Notes under the pieces: generated by a model | The model's database searches: none | What the model was told of the DNA's origin: nothing | The model's input: the letters and a program-made list of their open reading frames with translations, nothing else | Position numbers and translations under genes: made by a program | In this document: piece by piece, positions 54,192 to 62,302 of the stretch | How positions within the stretch are numbered: position 1 is the stretch's first letter | Layout: the number at the start of each line of letters is the position of its first letter | DNA from: Halomonas sp. BDJS001 | GTDB taxonomy: Bacteria > Pseudomonadota > Gammaproteobacteria > Pseudomonadales > Halomonadaceae | Reading direction: 5' to 3' | Assembly: GCF_026104355.1 (NCBI RefSeq) | Contig: NZ_CP110535.1 | Coordinates: 2,294,001 to 2,358,000, forward strand | Length of the DNA: 64,000 nt

Positions 54192-55697
54192 ATGACCGTG
54201 ATTCGCCAGGACGACGTTATTCAAAGCGTTGCCGATGCTCTGCAGTACATCTCTTACTACCATCCAAAAGATTTTATTGACGCCATGGCCGCCGCCTACG
54301 AGCGCGAAGAGAACCCCGCCGCCAAAGATGCCATCGCTCAGATTTTGATCAACTCCCGTATGTGCGCCACCGGGCACCGCCCGATTTGCCAGGATACCGG
54401 TATCGTTACCGTGTTCGTTCACGTGGGCATGAACGTTACCTGGGAAGCGGACATGAGCCTGGACGACATGATCAATGAAGGTGTTCGTCGCGCTTACCTG
54501 CTGCCCGATAACATTCTGCGTGCGTCGGTGCTGGCGGATCCTGACGGCAAGCGAGCCAACACCAAAGACAACACCCCAGCGATTATTCACCATTCAATCG
54601 TGCCCGGTGATCGTGTCGATATTCACGTGGCTGCGAAGGGCGGCGGTAGCGAGGCAAAATCCAAGTTTGCCATGCTCAACCCCTCTGACAGCGTGGTTGA
54701 TTGGGTGATGGAGCAGTTGCCGAAGATGGGCGCTGGCTGGTGTCCCCCCGGTATGCTGGGGATCGGTATTGGCGGTACCGCTGAAAAGGCCATGCTAATT
54801 GCCAAAGAGGCGTTACTCGATCCCATCGATATTCAGGATCTACAGGCTCGCGGGCCAAGCAACCGTGCCGAAGAGCTACGCTTAGAGCTGTTTGATAAGG
54901 TCAACAAGAGCGGTATCGGTGCCCAGGGGTTAGGCGGCTTAACCACTGTGCTGGATATTAAAGTCAAAGACTATCCAACCCATGCGGCCAACAAGCCCGT
55001 AGCAATTATTCCCAACTGTGCGGCAACCCGCCATGCTCATTTCACGCTGGATGGCTCTGGCCCCGCGGTACTTGAACCGCCCAAGCTTGAGGATTGGCCG
55101 GAAATTACCCGCGAGGCGGGTGAGAACGTCAAACGCGTTAACCTTGATACCGTAACACCTGCTGAAGTCAAAACCTGGCAGCCTGGCGATACGCTGCTGT
55201 TGAACGGTAAATTGCTCACAGGCCGCGATGCTGCCCATAAGCGCATGGTAGACATGCTGGCCAAAGGCGAGCCGCTGCCCGTGGATATGAAAGGTCGCTT
55301 TATCTACTACGTCGGCCCGGTTGATCCCATCGGTGATGAAGTTGTTGGACCTGCTGGCCCAACCACCGCCACGCGGATGGATAAATTTACCCGCACGATG
55401 CTGGAAGAGACTGGCCTGTTAGGTATGGTCGGCAAGGCAGAGCGTGGCCAAGCCGCTATCGATGCTATCCGTGACAATGAGGCGGTCTACTTAATGGCGG
55501 TAGGCGGCTCGGCTTACCTGGTCGCCCAAGCGATTAAAAAATCGCGAGTAGTGGGCTTCGAAGATTTAGGCATGGAAGCCATCTACGAATTTGAGGTTGA
55601 AGACATGCCGGTGACAGTAGCGGTTGATAGCCTGGGCACCTCGGTGCATCAAACCGGGCCTGCGAAGTGGAAAGAGATTATTGCCCAGACGGCGTAA
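54192..55697 (+). CDS. Class I fumarate hydratase (4Fe-4S, oxygen-sensitive)
   Basis: This 501-residue fumarase of the FumA/FumB type interconverts fumarate and malate. Cluster cysteines are in GHRPICQDTGIVTVF, PPGMLGIGIGGT follows, and IIPNCAATRH and GPTTATRMDKFT lie in the C-terminal beta domain. It follows AGGAG. The 191-base leader contains an 8-base inverted repeat (CTAGTCAG at 54059-54066, CTGACTAG at 54159-54166) and GC-rich local stems. A terminator follows at 55733-55762. Confidence 0.95.
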   Translation: MTVIRQDDVIQSVADALQYISYYHPKDFIDAMAAAYEREENPAAKDAIAQILINSRMCATGHRPICQDTGIVTVFVHVGMNVTWEADMSLDDMINEGVRRAYLLPDNILRASVLADPDGKRANTKDNTPAIIHHSIVPGDRVDIHVAAKGGGSEAKSKFAMLNPSDSVVDWVMEQLPKMGAGWCPPGMLGIGIGGTAEKAMLIAKEALLDPIDIQDLQARGPSNRAEELRLELFDKVNKSGIGAQGLGGLTTVLDIKVKDYPTHAANKPVAIIPNCAATRHAHFTLDGSGPAVLEPPKLEDWPEITREAGENVKRVNLDTVTPAEVKTWQPGDTLLLNGKLLTGRDAAHKRMVDMLAKGEPLPVDMKGRFIYYVGPVDPIGDEVVGPAGPTTATRMDKFTRTMLEETGLLGMVGKAERGQAAIDAIRDNEAVYLMAVGGSAYLVAQAIKKSRVVGFEDLGMEAIYEFEVEDMPVTVAVDSLGTSVHQTGPAKWKEIIAQTA

Positions 55698-55732
55698 TGG
55701 AGTGGTAAGGTTGATTAGGCTTTAAGCGCATA

Positions 55733-55762
55733 AGGGCCTCGCTGACGGCGAGGCCTTGTTCT
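55733..55762 (+). terminator. Rho-independent terminator after fumarase
   Basis: Stem GGCCTCGC (55735-55742) with GCGAGGCC (55748-55755), a 5-base loop, flanking A/T pairs and a T-rich tail TTGTTCTTT. Confidence 0.85.
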
Positions 55763-55789
55763 TTATGAGGGCTTTATAAGGACGCTGCT

Positions 55790-57211
55790 ATGACCTCCTG
55801 GTTGCTAGGGACTGGCATCTTATTGATACACGTGATGGGCATCGTTTCGGCCATTATGGCGCTGATGTCCAGCCGTACCTCTCAGGGGGCTGTGGCGTGG
55901 ATCATATCGCTGCTGACGTTCCCCTATATTGCGCTGCCCGCTTACTGGTTTTTCGGGCGGCCGCGATTCTATGGCTATGTATCCGCCCGTGGCCAGCGGG
56001 ACACCGTGCTACGGCGGGTGTTGGTACGCTACCGGGAAAATGTGCAGCCCTACGTTGCGTCCTCTCCAAATGCGGATATTCAGGCGGTTGAGCAGCTCGC
56101 CATGATGCCGCTTACCCATGGCAACCAGGCGACACTGCTGATTGACGGGCCTGCAACCTTTGAAAGCCTGTTTGATGGCATTGAGCACGCTGAACAGTAT
56201 GTTTTGGTACAGTTTTTTATTGTCCGCAACGATACGCTTGGCCAACGCCTGAAACAGCATTTGCAGCGCGCTGCTCAGCGCGGTGTACGGGTCTATTTTC
56301 TCTACGATGAGGTGGGTAGCCGTAAACTGGCGGATAGCTACCTCAATGATTTGATCAGCGATGGAGTGGCCGTGAGTGCCTTTCGCTCATCGCGAGGCCT
56401 TAAACACCGTTTTCAGCTTAACTTCCGCAACCATCGCAAAGTAACCGTCATCGATGGCAAAGAGGGTTGGGTAGGGGGCTTCAATGTTGGAGTCGAGTAT
56501 CTGGGGGAGAACCCACGCCATGGAGCATGGCGGGATACCCACCTCAAGCTTGAAGGGCCTAGCGTGCTGGGTTTGCAGGAAGCCTTTTGGGAGGATTGGC
56601 ACTGGGCCACTGATGAAGTGATTAGCTTGAACTGGATAGCAAATACCGTTGCTGCCACGATTGATCATCACGTGGTGATTGTGCCCTCGGGGCCCGCTGA
56701 TCGCCAGGACACAGCCAGCCTGCTTGTTCAACAGGTAATCCATAGCGCAAAGCAGCGGCTGTGGGTAACCAGCCCCTATTTTGTTCCCGACCAGGGAGTT
56801 CAGGACGCGCTGCGCCTTGCGGCAATGCGCGGTGTCGACGTGCGGGTAATGATTCCAGAGCGACCAGACCACTTGTTAGTTTTCCTCTCGGCGTTCTCAT
56901 TCCTACCCGATATGTTGAGAGCAGGTGTAAAAATATACCGTTATCTTCCTGGGTTTTTACATCAAAAAGTCATGCTCGTAGATAGCCATGCAGCCACGGT
57001 GGGCACCGTCAATTTGGATAACCGCTCTTTTAGGTTAAATTTTGAGATTACTGCCTTTATTCCTAGCCGTGATTTTGCGGCCAGCGTTGAGGTAATGCTG
57101 GAGAAAGACTTTGCCCACTGCAGGCGTGTCACCATCGATGAAATCAATCAGCGTCCGGTGTGGATGAAAGTCGTCTCGCGTGCGGCCTATTTAATGGCCC
57201 CGGTTCAATAG
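55790..57211 (+). CDS. cls: Cardiolipin synthase (phospholipase D family)
   Basis: This 473-residue membrane enzyme makes cardiolipin from phosphatidylglycerol. Two N-terminal hydrophobic segments (about 4-22 and 32-50) precede two PLD motifs: HRKVTVIDGKEGWVGG (near 217) and HQKVMLVDSHAATVGTVN (near 390). Length and layout match E. coli ClsA (486). Anionic lipid control is relevant for a salt-tolerant organism. It starts 28 bases after the fumarase terminator. Confidence 0.95.
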   Translation: MTSWLLGTGILLIHVMGIVSAIMALMSSRTSQGAVAWIISLLTFPYIALPAYWFFGRPRFYGYVSARGQRDTVLRRVLVRYRENVQPYVASSPNADIQAVEQLAMMPLTHGNQATLLIDGPATFESLFDGIEHAEQYVLVQFFIVRNDTLGQRLKQHLQRAAQRGVRVYFLYDEVGSRKLADSYLNDLISDGVAVSAFRSSRGLKHRFQLNFRNHRKVTVIDGKEGWVGGFNVGVEYLGENPRHGAWRDTHLKLEGPSVLGLQEAFWEDWHWATDEVISLNWIANTVAATIDHHVVIVPSGPADRQDTASLLVQQVIHSAKQRLWVTSPYFVPDQGVQDALRLAAMRGVDVRVMIPERPDHLLVFLSAFSFLPDMLRAGVKIYRYLPGFLHQKVMLVDSHAATVGTVNLDNRSFRLNFEITAFIPSRDFAASVEVMLEKDFAHCRRVTIDEINQRPVWMKVVSRAAYLMAPVQ

Positions 57212-57273
57212 ATACGTCAGCCTAGAAGGAAAACAAATATGCGTGAAAGTAGAGTGAGACAAGGAGTCATGGG

Positions 57274-58191
57274 GTGAATCTCGAAACAAAATGGCTGGAA
57301 GATTTTGTCGCGCTGGCCAACACGCGTAGCTTCTCTGCGTCAGCACGCCAGCGACATGTAACCCAACCAGCCTTCAGTCGCCGTATCCGGGCATTGGAGC
57401 AGGCCGTTGATGTCACCCTGGTGGATCGCTCGACTACCCCCGTTGGGTTAACGCCAGAAGGGCAGCTTTTTTTGGTCACTGCCCGCAATCTGGTCGAACA
57501 GTTAAACGAGTCGCTTAGTCATTTACGGGGACTTTCCATCGCCAATGAGGCGCTGGATATTGTTGCCGCGCACTCGCTGGCACTGAGTTTTTATCCGCCT
57601 TGGATTTCCCGCCTGCAGCAGGGCTTGGGTGAGTTGCCGACCCGCTTGGTCGCCATGAATGTGGGCGAAGCGATTCATGTGCTGCGGGAGGGGAATTGCG
57701 ATTTGATGCTGGCATATTACGACCCCTTTGCAACGATGCAGCTGGATGCCGAGGTGTTTCCCTCTTTTTCGATTGGTAAGGTCAATATGCTGCCCGTTTC
57801 GTTGCCAGACGAGCATGGGAAAGCTAAGTTTTCACTCCAGCACGACACCTCCATTCCCTATCTCTCCTATACACAGGGAGCTTTCTTGGGCCGCAGTGTG
57901 CGCATGCTGCTGAAGAATGATCCATTACGTATGAAGCTGCGTACGGTCTATGAAACGGCCATGGCCGAAGGCCTAAAGGGGATGGTATTACAGGGCGTTG
58001 GCGTGGCGTGGATACCTGATTTCTGTATTCGCGAGGAGCTAAAAAGCGGCCGATTGGTGAGGGCCGGTGACCCAAGCTGGGATATTCCCCTGGAAATTCG
58101 CTTATACCGCTGCTCCATGGTGCATAAGCCCGGCGTGGAGCGTTTATGGCGGCAGATGATGAAGCTGCCGCGGGATTTCCTTCAGGCCTAA
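57274..58191 (+). CDS. LysR-family transcriptional regulator
   Basis: This 305-residue regulator has a winged helix at residues 1-60 (LETKWLEDFVALANTRSFSA, RHVTQPAFSRRIRALEQAV). It starts with GTG at 57274, 7 bases after AAGGAG; a nearby ATG at 57269 is immediately stopped. Features such as VDRSTTPVGLTPEGQ resemble the HypT/YjiE oxidative-stress type, a tentative resemblance. It is convergent with the NadM-Nudix gene. Confidence 0.9.
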   Translation: MNLETKWLEDFVALANTRSFSASARQRHVTQPAFSRRIRALEQAVDVTLVDRSTTPVGLTPEGQLFLVTARNLVEQLNESLSHLRGLSIANEALDIVAAHSLALSFYPPWISRLQQGLGELPTRLVAMNVGEAIHVLREGNCDLMLAYYDPFATMQLDAEVFPSFSIGKVNMLPVSLPDEHGKAKFSLQHDTSIPYLSYTQGAFLGRSVRMLLKNDPLRMKLRTVYETAMAEGLKGMVLQGVGVAWIPDFCIREELKSGRLVRAGDPSWDIPLEIRLYRCSMVHKPGVERLWRQMMKLPRDFLQA

Positions 58192-58216
58192 TGGGTGAAT
58201 TGTGAATTGTAGAAAT

Positions 58217-59311
58217 CTATCCACTGCCAAAATCGGCGGGAAGCCCCAGGAAGTTCTGAATAATAAAAAAGTGATCTTCGAACAGGCTGTCGGGTTCAAG
58301 GTCGGCAAGCGCTACCCAGCGCGCATGATCGCCGCCTTTGACAGGTTTTAGGCGTGGTAACTGCTGATCAGGGCGTAGCGCAAAGTAGAAAGCTTCCGCC
58401 AGGGTACGTCCGCGCCAACTGCGATGGGGTTCATCAAATAGCCGCTGGCCGCGCAGTGAGCCTTTGAGCACGGGCTCAGGAACCTTTAAACGTATACGCT
58501 CGCGAAGTTCACGCAAGCAAGCATCTAGCAACCGTTCGTGGGGGTTAATAAATCCCCCCGGCAGGGCATAAAGGCCTTTGCCCGGTGCCGCCGTGCGTCT
58601 TACCAACAGCACATGGCCCGACTGTACGACCACCGCATTGACCGTGACAAAAATAGGCGGGTAGGGCGCGTGGGCCCAGGCTTGGCGATACTGATCCAGT
58701 AACTGTTGCTCTTCCAACAGTTGCTGATAGGCACGCCCATGACAAAAGTGCTTCACACTCTCCACCACGCCCGGCGGTAAATCGTGGTAAGCGCCAGTGC
58801 TCAGGTAATCATCCGTCGAACTGGGGGAGCGAAACAGGCGCTCGCGGATCTGACTGGCTGAAATACCCTCCACCGACGGCACGCTGACTGACTCCCACTG
58901 GGGAAATAGTGAAAGGTAGTAGCTGGATTGGCCGCGGCTGGCTCCGATCAAGCCAATACGGGGAAGGCGGGCATTGGCAGGCGTAGCCAGGTCGCGCACC
59001 TTGCGCTGCACGTCTCGCACCCAAACGTCGTCATTATAGAGAGCATCGAGTAACGGGGTAATTTCCAGACGTTGATTATCCGCGTCATCAAACCCTGCCC
59101 GCAGCATGGCTTGACGCTCATCGAATCGCCAGGGATTACGCAGTGAGCGGGCCTGCCAAGAGGAACCAACCAGCACGATGACCTGCCTCGCACGCTTAAG
59201 CGCTTCCCTAATAACGGCCAGATGCCCCAGGTGCGGTGGCTGAAAACGACCAATAAACACCAAACAGTCGAAGTCGCAGGCAGTCGCGGGGTGCGGAGTG
59301 TCAGTGGCCAT
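58217..59311 (-). CDS. Bifunctional NMN adenylyltransferase / Nudix hydrolase
   Basis: In this 364-residue fusion, residues about 15-190 form the NadM nucleotidyltransferase (FIGRFQPPHLGHLAVI, with ISASQIRERLF near 158), which makes NAD+ from NMN. Residues about 215-360 form the Nudix domain (GGFINPHERLLDACLRELRERI). The Nudix box normally reads REUXEEXGU; here it reads RELRERIRL, so the second of the paired glutamates is arginine. That residue usually binds metal, hence hydrolase activity may be reduced or altered. The C-terminal FEDHFFIIQNFL is typical of this fusion. Confidence 0.92.
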   Translation of the reverse strand: MATDTPHPATACDFDCLVFIGRFQPPHLGHLAVIREALKRARQVIVLVGSSWQARSLRNPWRFDERQAMLRAGFDDADNQRLEITPLLDALYNDDVWVRDVQRKVRDLATPANARLPRIGLIGASRGQSSYYLSLFPQWESVSVPSVEGISASQIRERLFRSPSSTDDYLSTGAYHDLPPGVVESVKHFCHGRAYQQLLEEQQLLDQYRQAWAHAPYPPIFVTVNAVVVQSGHVLLVRRTAAPGKGLYALPGGFINPHERLLDACLRELRERIRLKVPEPVLKGSLRGQRLFDEPHRSWRGRTLAEAFYFALRPDQQLPRLKPVKGGDHARWVALADLEPDSLFEDHFFIIQNFLGLPADFGSG

Positions 59312-59466
59312 CCAAGCTTCCTTTTTCGTTTGGTGAACTCAGAGATGCAACCTACCAGAAAACTGCGCTAAACGCTGTGGTTAGGTATGCTAGAAAAGTA
59401 GGATATTGATAACGTTTAGAAAACGCCCCATACCTAGCAACGGCAACCAGCACACAGGGAGTGAAT

Positions 59467-60366
59467 ATGATTAAACGCGCCGCTATCTTCTGGTGGAAAG
59501 TAGTGCAAGACGCCACGTCACTATGGTTGGAGCGAAATGCTTTTAGCTACGCGGGATCACTAGCGTTTTATACGCTTTTCTCCTTGGCTCCCACTATTAT
59601 TATCGCTGTCACTGTTATTGGTGTTGTGATGGGAGAAGAGGCGGCTCAGGGGCAAATCGTAGCGCAACTGCAAGGTACCTTAGGGATTGACGCCGCTATC
59701 GCTATTCAAGACGCTGTCGCTCAGTCGAGGATTGAGGAGTCGGGTATCCTACCAACCCTATTGGGCGTAGGTGCCCTGTTAATTGGTGCAACAACCGTTT
59801 TTGCCCAGATGCAGTTTTCTCTCAATACCATTTGGGGCATAACGGCAAAGCCGACCTCTAACAGTGTGTTGGTGTTTATTAAAAATCGGTTGCTATCGTT
59901 AACGGTGGTTCTCTCCATCGGTTTTATACTGCTGGTGTCGCTGGTATTGGGTGTCGTATTGCGCGGTATGCTTCAGGCCGCCGATAATCTGGTGCCTTAT
60001 GCCAGCTTATTAACAACATCGATTGAATCGCTGGTTTCGCTGGGGGTTGTCACCTTGCTATTTGCCACCATTTTTAAAGTACTACCCGATGTTGTGTTGC
60101 GCTGGCAGGATGTATTGATTGGTGCTGTGGTGACGGCCGTGCTGTTTACCATTGGACGCAGTGTGATTGCCATTTACCTGGCATATACGGCAACAGCATC
60201 CACCTATGGCGCCGCCGGGTCGGTGGTTATGATTCTGCTATGGGTCTACTACAGTTCATTAATACTGTTGTTTGGGGCGGCGTTCACCCGCTCACTGCTA
60301 CTGCGTCGTGGCCGCCCGTTGATACCGCGCAATAGTGCCGTCATTGTCAAACGCGAGTTTGTTTAA
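59467..60366 (+). CDS. YihY/virulence factor BrkB family membrane protein
   Basis: This 299-residue protein has six hydrophobic segments and the family motifs NAFSYAGSLAFYTLFSLAPT near residue 27 and YGAAGSVVMILLWVYYSSLILLFGAAFTR near 255. The family was formerly labelled ribonuclease BN, which is incorrect; the function is unknown, possibly transport. ATG 59467 has GGAG 6 bases upstream; a GTG at 59461 abuts that site. Confidence 0.9.
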   Translation: MIKRAAIFWWKVVQDATSLWLERNAFSYAGSLAFYTLFSLAPTIIIAVTVIGVVMGEEAAQGQIVAQLQGTLGIDAAIAIQDAVAQSRIEESGILPTLLGVGALLIGATTVFAQMQFSLNTIWGITAKPTSNSVLVFIKNRLLSLTVVLSIGFILLVSLVLGVVLRGMLQAADNLVPYASLLTTSIESLVSLGVVTLLFATIFKVLPDVVLRWQDVLIGAVVTAVLFTIGRSVIAIYLAYTATASTYGAAGSVVMILLWVYYSSLILLFGAAFTRSLLLRRGRPLIPRNSAVIVKREFV

Positions 60367-60401
60367 CACTACACTTACAAGCGAAAAGTAGGGAGGTGTA
60401 T

Positions 60402-60677
60402 ATGAGCGATTGCTGCGTACGTGCTCTTGTCACTGGCAAGGTGCAGGGTGTCTGGTACCGCCGTGCGACCCAAGAGAAAGCGCTTCAACATAGCCTCACC
60501 GGATACGCCAAAAATTTGCCCGATGGCCGAGTTGAGGTATTGATGTGCGGTCACTCCGACGCAGTCAAGCAGCTGAGTGAATGGCTATGGCAAGGCTCGG
60601 AAGGTGCACAGGTAACCCATGTGGAGCTCGAGGTGCTGGAGAGTTGCCGCGCCCCGAGCCACTTTGCTACCCAGTAA
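60402..60677 (+). CDS. acyP: Acylphosphatase
   Basis: This 91-residue enzyme hydrolyses acyl phosphates. The catalytic Arg/Asn appear in GKVQGVWYRRATQEKA and GYAKNLPDGRVEVL, the two family signatures. ATG 60402 follows GGGAGG. It lies 35 bases after the YihY-like gene and may share its transcript. Confidence 0.94.
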   Translation: MSDCCVRALVTGKVQGVWYRRATQEKALQHSLTGYAKNLPDGRVEVLMCGHSDAVKQLSEWLWQGSEGAQVTHVELEVLESCRAPSHFATQ

Positions 60678-60715
60678 AGCTTGCTAGGAACCGCTGGTTA
60701 GAGTCGACCAGCATT

Positions 60716-61657
60716 CTAATTAGCGCCTTTCCATTCAAGGATATTGTTAGCCGTTAGGCTAACAATATTCTGTCGTGCTTCCGGCGTGATCCAGGCATTG
60801 TGAGGCGTCACAATCAAGTTAAGCGGCTCGCTGAGTGCATCCAGCAGTGGGTGGCCGTCTTTGGGCGGCTCGGCGGGCAAAACATCAACGCCCAATCCCC
60901 CCAACTTGCCACTGCGCAACGCCGCTAACGCGGCCACTTCATCGATAACCCCGCCACGGGCGCAGTTGATCAATAGCAGCGAGGTTTTGGCGCGCGCTAA
61001 GCGCTCTCGGTTGATCAAGTGCTTAGTGGCCTCGCTCAACGGGCAGTGCAGGCTGATAACATCAGCCTCCGGTAGCAGCTCATCCAGAGCAGGGCGCTTA
61101 TCATTCGCCTCATTGCCGGGGCGTGCGGCAAAGGTAACGTGCATGCCAAAGGCCTCGGCCAAGCGGGCGACTTCAGAGCCCAGCTCACCTTGGCCGACCA
61201 TCACTAGCTGTTTGCCGGAGAGCTGTAGCGTCGGGTAGTCCTGCAAGCAGAAGAAGGCGCTGCGCTGCCACTCGCCTGCGGCGACGTCACGTTGATAGAG
61301 AGGAAGTCGATTGGCTAATGCGAGCATTAGCATCAAGGTGTGTTGAGAAACGCTGGCTGTGCCATAAGCGGCAACGTTCTTAACCTCAATGTTTTGCTCT
61401 TTAGCGGCCTCAAGATCGATATTATTAAGGCCTGTCGCCAATACACATATGAGTTGCAGTTTAGGCAGTTGCTGGAGTGTCTCAGCGTCCAGTACTACCT
61501 TGTTGACGATCGCGATATCTGCGTTGGCAAGTCGTTCCCGTGCTTGTTGAGTCGTGCTTTGCTCAAACACTTCAAGGTTCGAAACCGTCTCTTTAATGGC
61601 GGTCAAGTTGATCTCAGGGCCTAGGCTTTCCGCATCCAGTATCACCGCATTGGGCAT
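60716..61657 (-). CDS. D-2-hydroxyacid dehydrogenase (NAD(P)-dependent, hydroxypyruvate reductase-like)
   Basis: This 313-residue enzyme has the Rossmann signature GQGELGSEVARLAEAFGM, the HCPLSEATKHLINRERL segment, the catalytic Arg in NCARGGVIDE, and Glu/His near TPHNAWITPEARQN. A substrate-side motif ATGLNNIDLEAA resembles glycerate dehydrogenase/hydroxypyruvate reductase. ATG 61657 (MPNAVILDAESL) follows GGAGA; a longer frame to 61741 is not homologous. Exact substrate uncertain. Confidence 0.9.
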   Translation of the reverse strand: MPNAVILDAESLGPEINLTAIKETVSNLEVFEQSTTQQARERLANADIAIVNKVVLDAETLQQLPKLQLICVLATGLNNIDLEAAKEQNIEVKNVAAYGTASVSQHTLMLMLALANRLPLYQRDVAAGEWQRSAFFCLQDYPTLQLSGKQLVMVGQGELGSEVARLAEAFGMHVTFAARPGNEANDKRPALDELLPEADVISLHCPLSEATKHLINRERLARAKTSLLLINCARGGVIDEVAALAALRSGKLGGLGVDVLPAEPPKDGHPLLDALSEPLNLIVTPHNAWITPEARQNIVSLTANNILEWKGAN

Positions 61658-61719
61658 TTTCTTCTCTCCATTAACTGCAGGGGGTTGTATAACCTTGCTC
61701 GTCAGGGGGCACAAAAGGG

Positions 61720-61725
61720 TATAAT
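61720..61725 (+). promoter_or_regulatory. -10 element of the fmdB-aspS promoter
   Basis: A perfect TATAAT at 61720-61725. The nearest -35 candidate is TTGCTC (61695-61700) at a long 19-base spacing. Transcription would start near 61732, giving a leader of about 206 bases before fmdB that contains the 30-base repeats. Confidence 0.5.
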
Positions 61726-61824
61726 GGCGACGCTTTATCAACCGCAGCCTTGGAATTTATCCCGACTGGCCACATATTGCAGACTGGCAGCGTTTGTGTT
61801 CGCTACTGTTCTTTCTTTTCAGAA

Positions 61825-61879
61825 CTGGGCCTGGTAGAGCTGAGTCATTCAGCGCTGGGTCTGGTAAAACTGAGTCATT
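61825..61879 (+). repeat. Two direct repeats with a 30-base period in the fmdB leader
   Basis: CTGGGCCTGGTAGAGCTGAG (61825 onward, ending TCATT at 61849) and CTGGGTCTGGTAAAACTGAG (61855 onward, ending TCATT at 61879) differ at 3 of 25 positions. Shorter CTGAG units continue at 61884-61888 and 61899-61903. Confidence 0.7.
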
Positions 61880-61937
61880 AGAACTGAGTATTTCAGCACT
61901 GAGCTTGTCAGGGTTAAGCTTATTAGGAGTCTTTAAG

Positions 61938-62237
61938 ATGCCCATCTATGAATATGAGTGCAAGGCCTGCGGCCATCGCATGGAGAAATTGCAGAAAATT
62001 AGCGCTGATCCTCTCAAGGATTGCCCCGCATGCCAAAGCGATGGCTTGGAAAGGCTAGTCTCGGCAGCGGGTTTCCGCTTGGCCGGCGGCGGTTGGTACG
62101 AAACCGATTTCAAAACGGGTAGCAAAAAGAACCTGGTCGCTGATGGCAAAACTGCCTCTGCAGATGCCGGTAAATCAAGTGATTCCAGCGCTACCGCTAA
62201 GAGCGCTACTCCCAAAGACAAGGGCGCCGCGGCATAG
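61938..62237 (+). CDS. FmdB-family zinc ribbon protein
   Basis: This 99-residue protein has the ribbon at the N-terminus: [19 protein letters not shown] (CxxC) and [18 protein letters not shown] (CxxC). The tail is Ala/Ser/Lys-rich and probably disordered. TAGGAG precedes ATG 61938; longer in-frame readings to 61794 run through the repeat region and are not conserved. This gene commonly precedes aspS in gammaproteobacteria. Function unknown, possibly regulatory. Confidence 0.92.
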   Translation: MPIYEYECKACGHRMEKLQKISADPLKDCPACQSDGLERLVSAAGFRLAGGGWYETDFKTGSKKNLVADGKTASADAGKSSDSSATAKSATPKDKGAAA

Positions 62238-62302
62238 CCGCGGTAGTCAGGGTCGGGACGCCCGCGACACACTCATTGCCACGAAACAGAACAGGATTTG
62301 AC

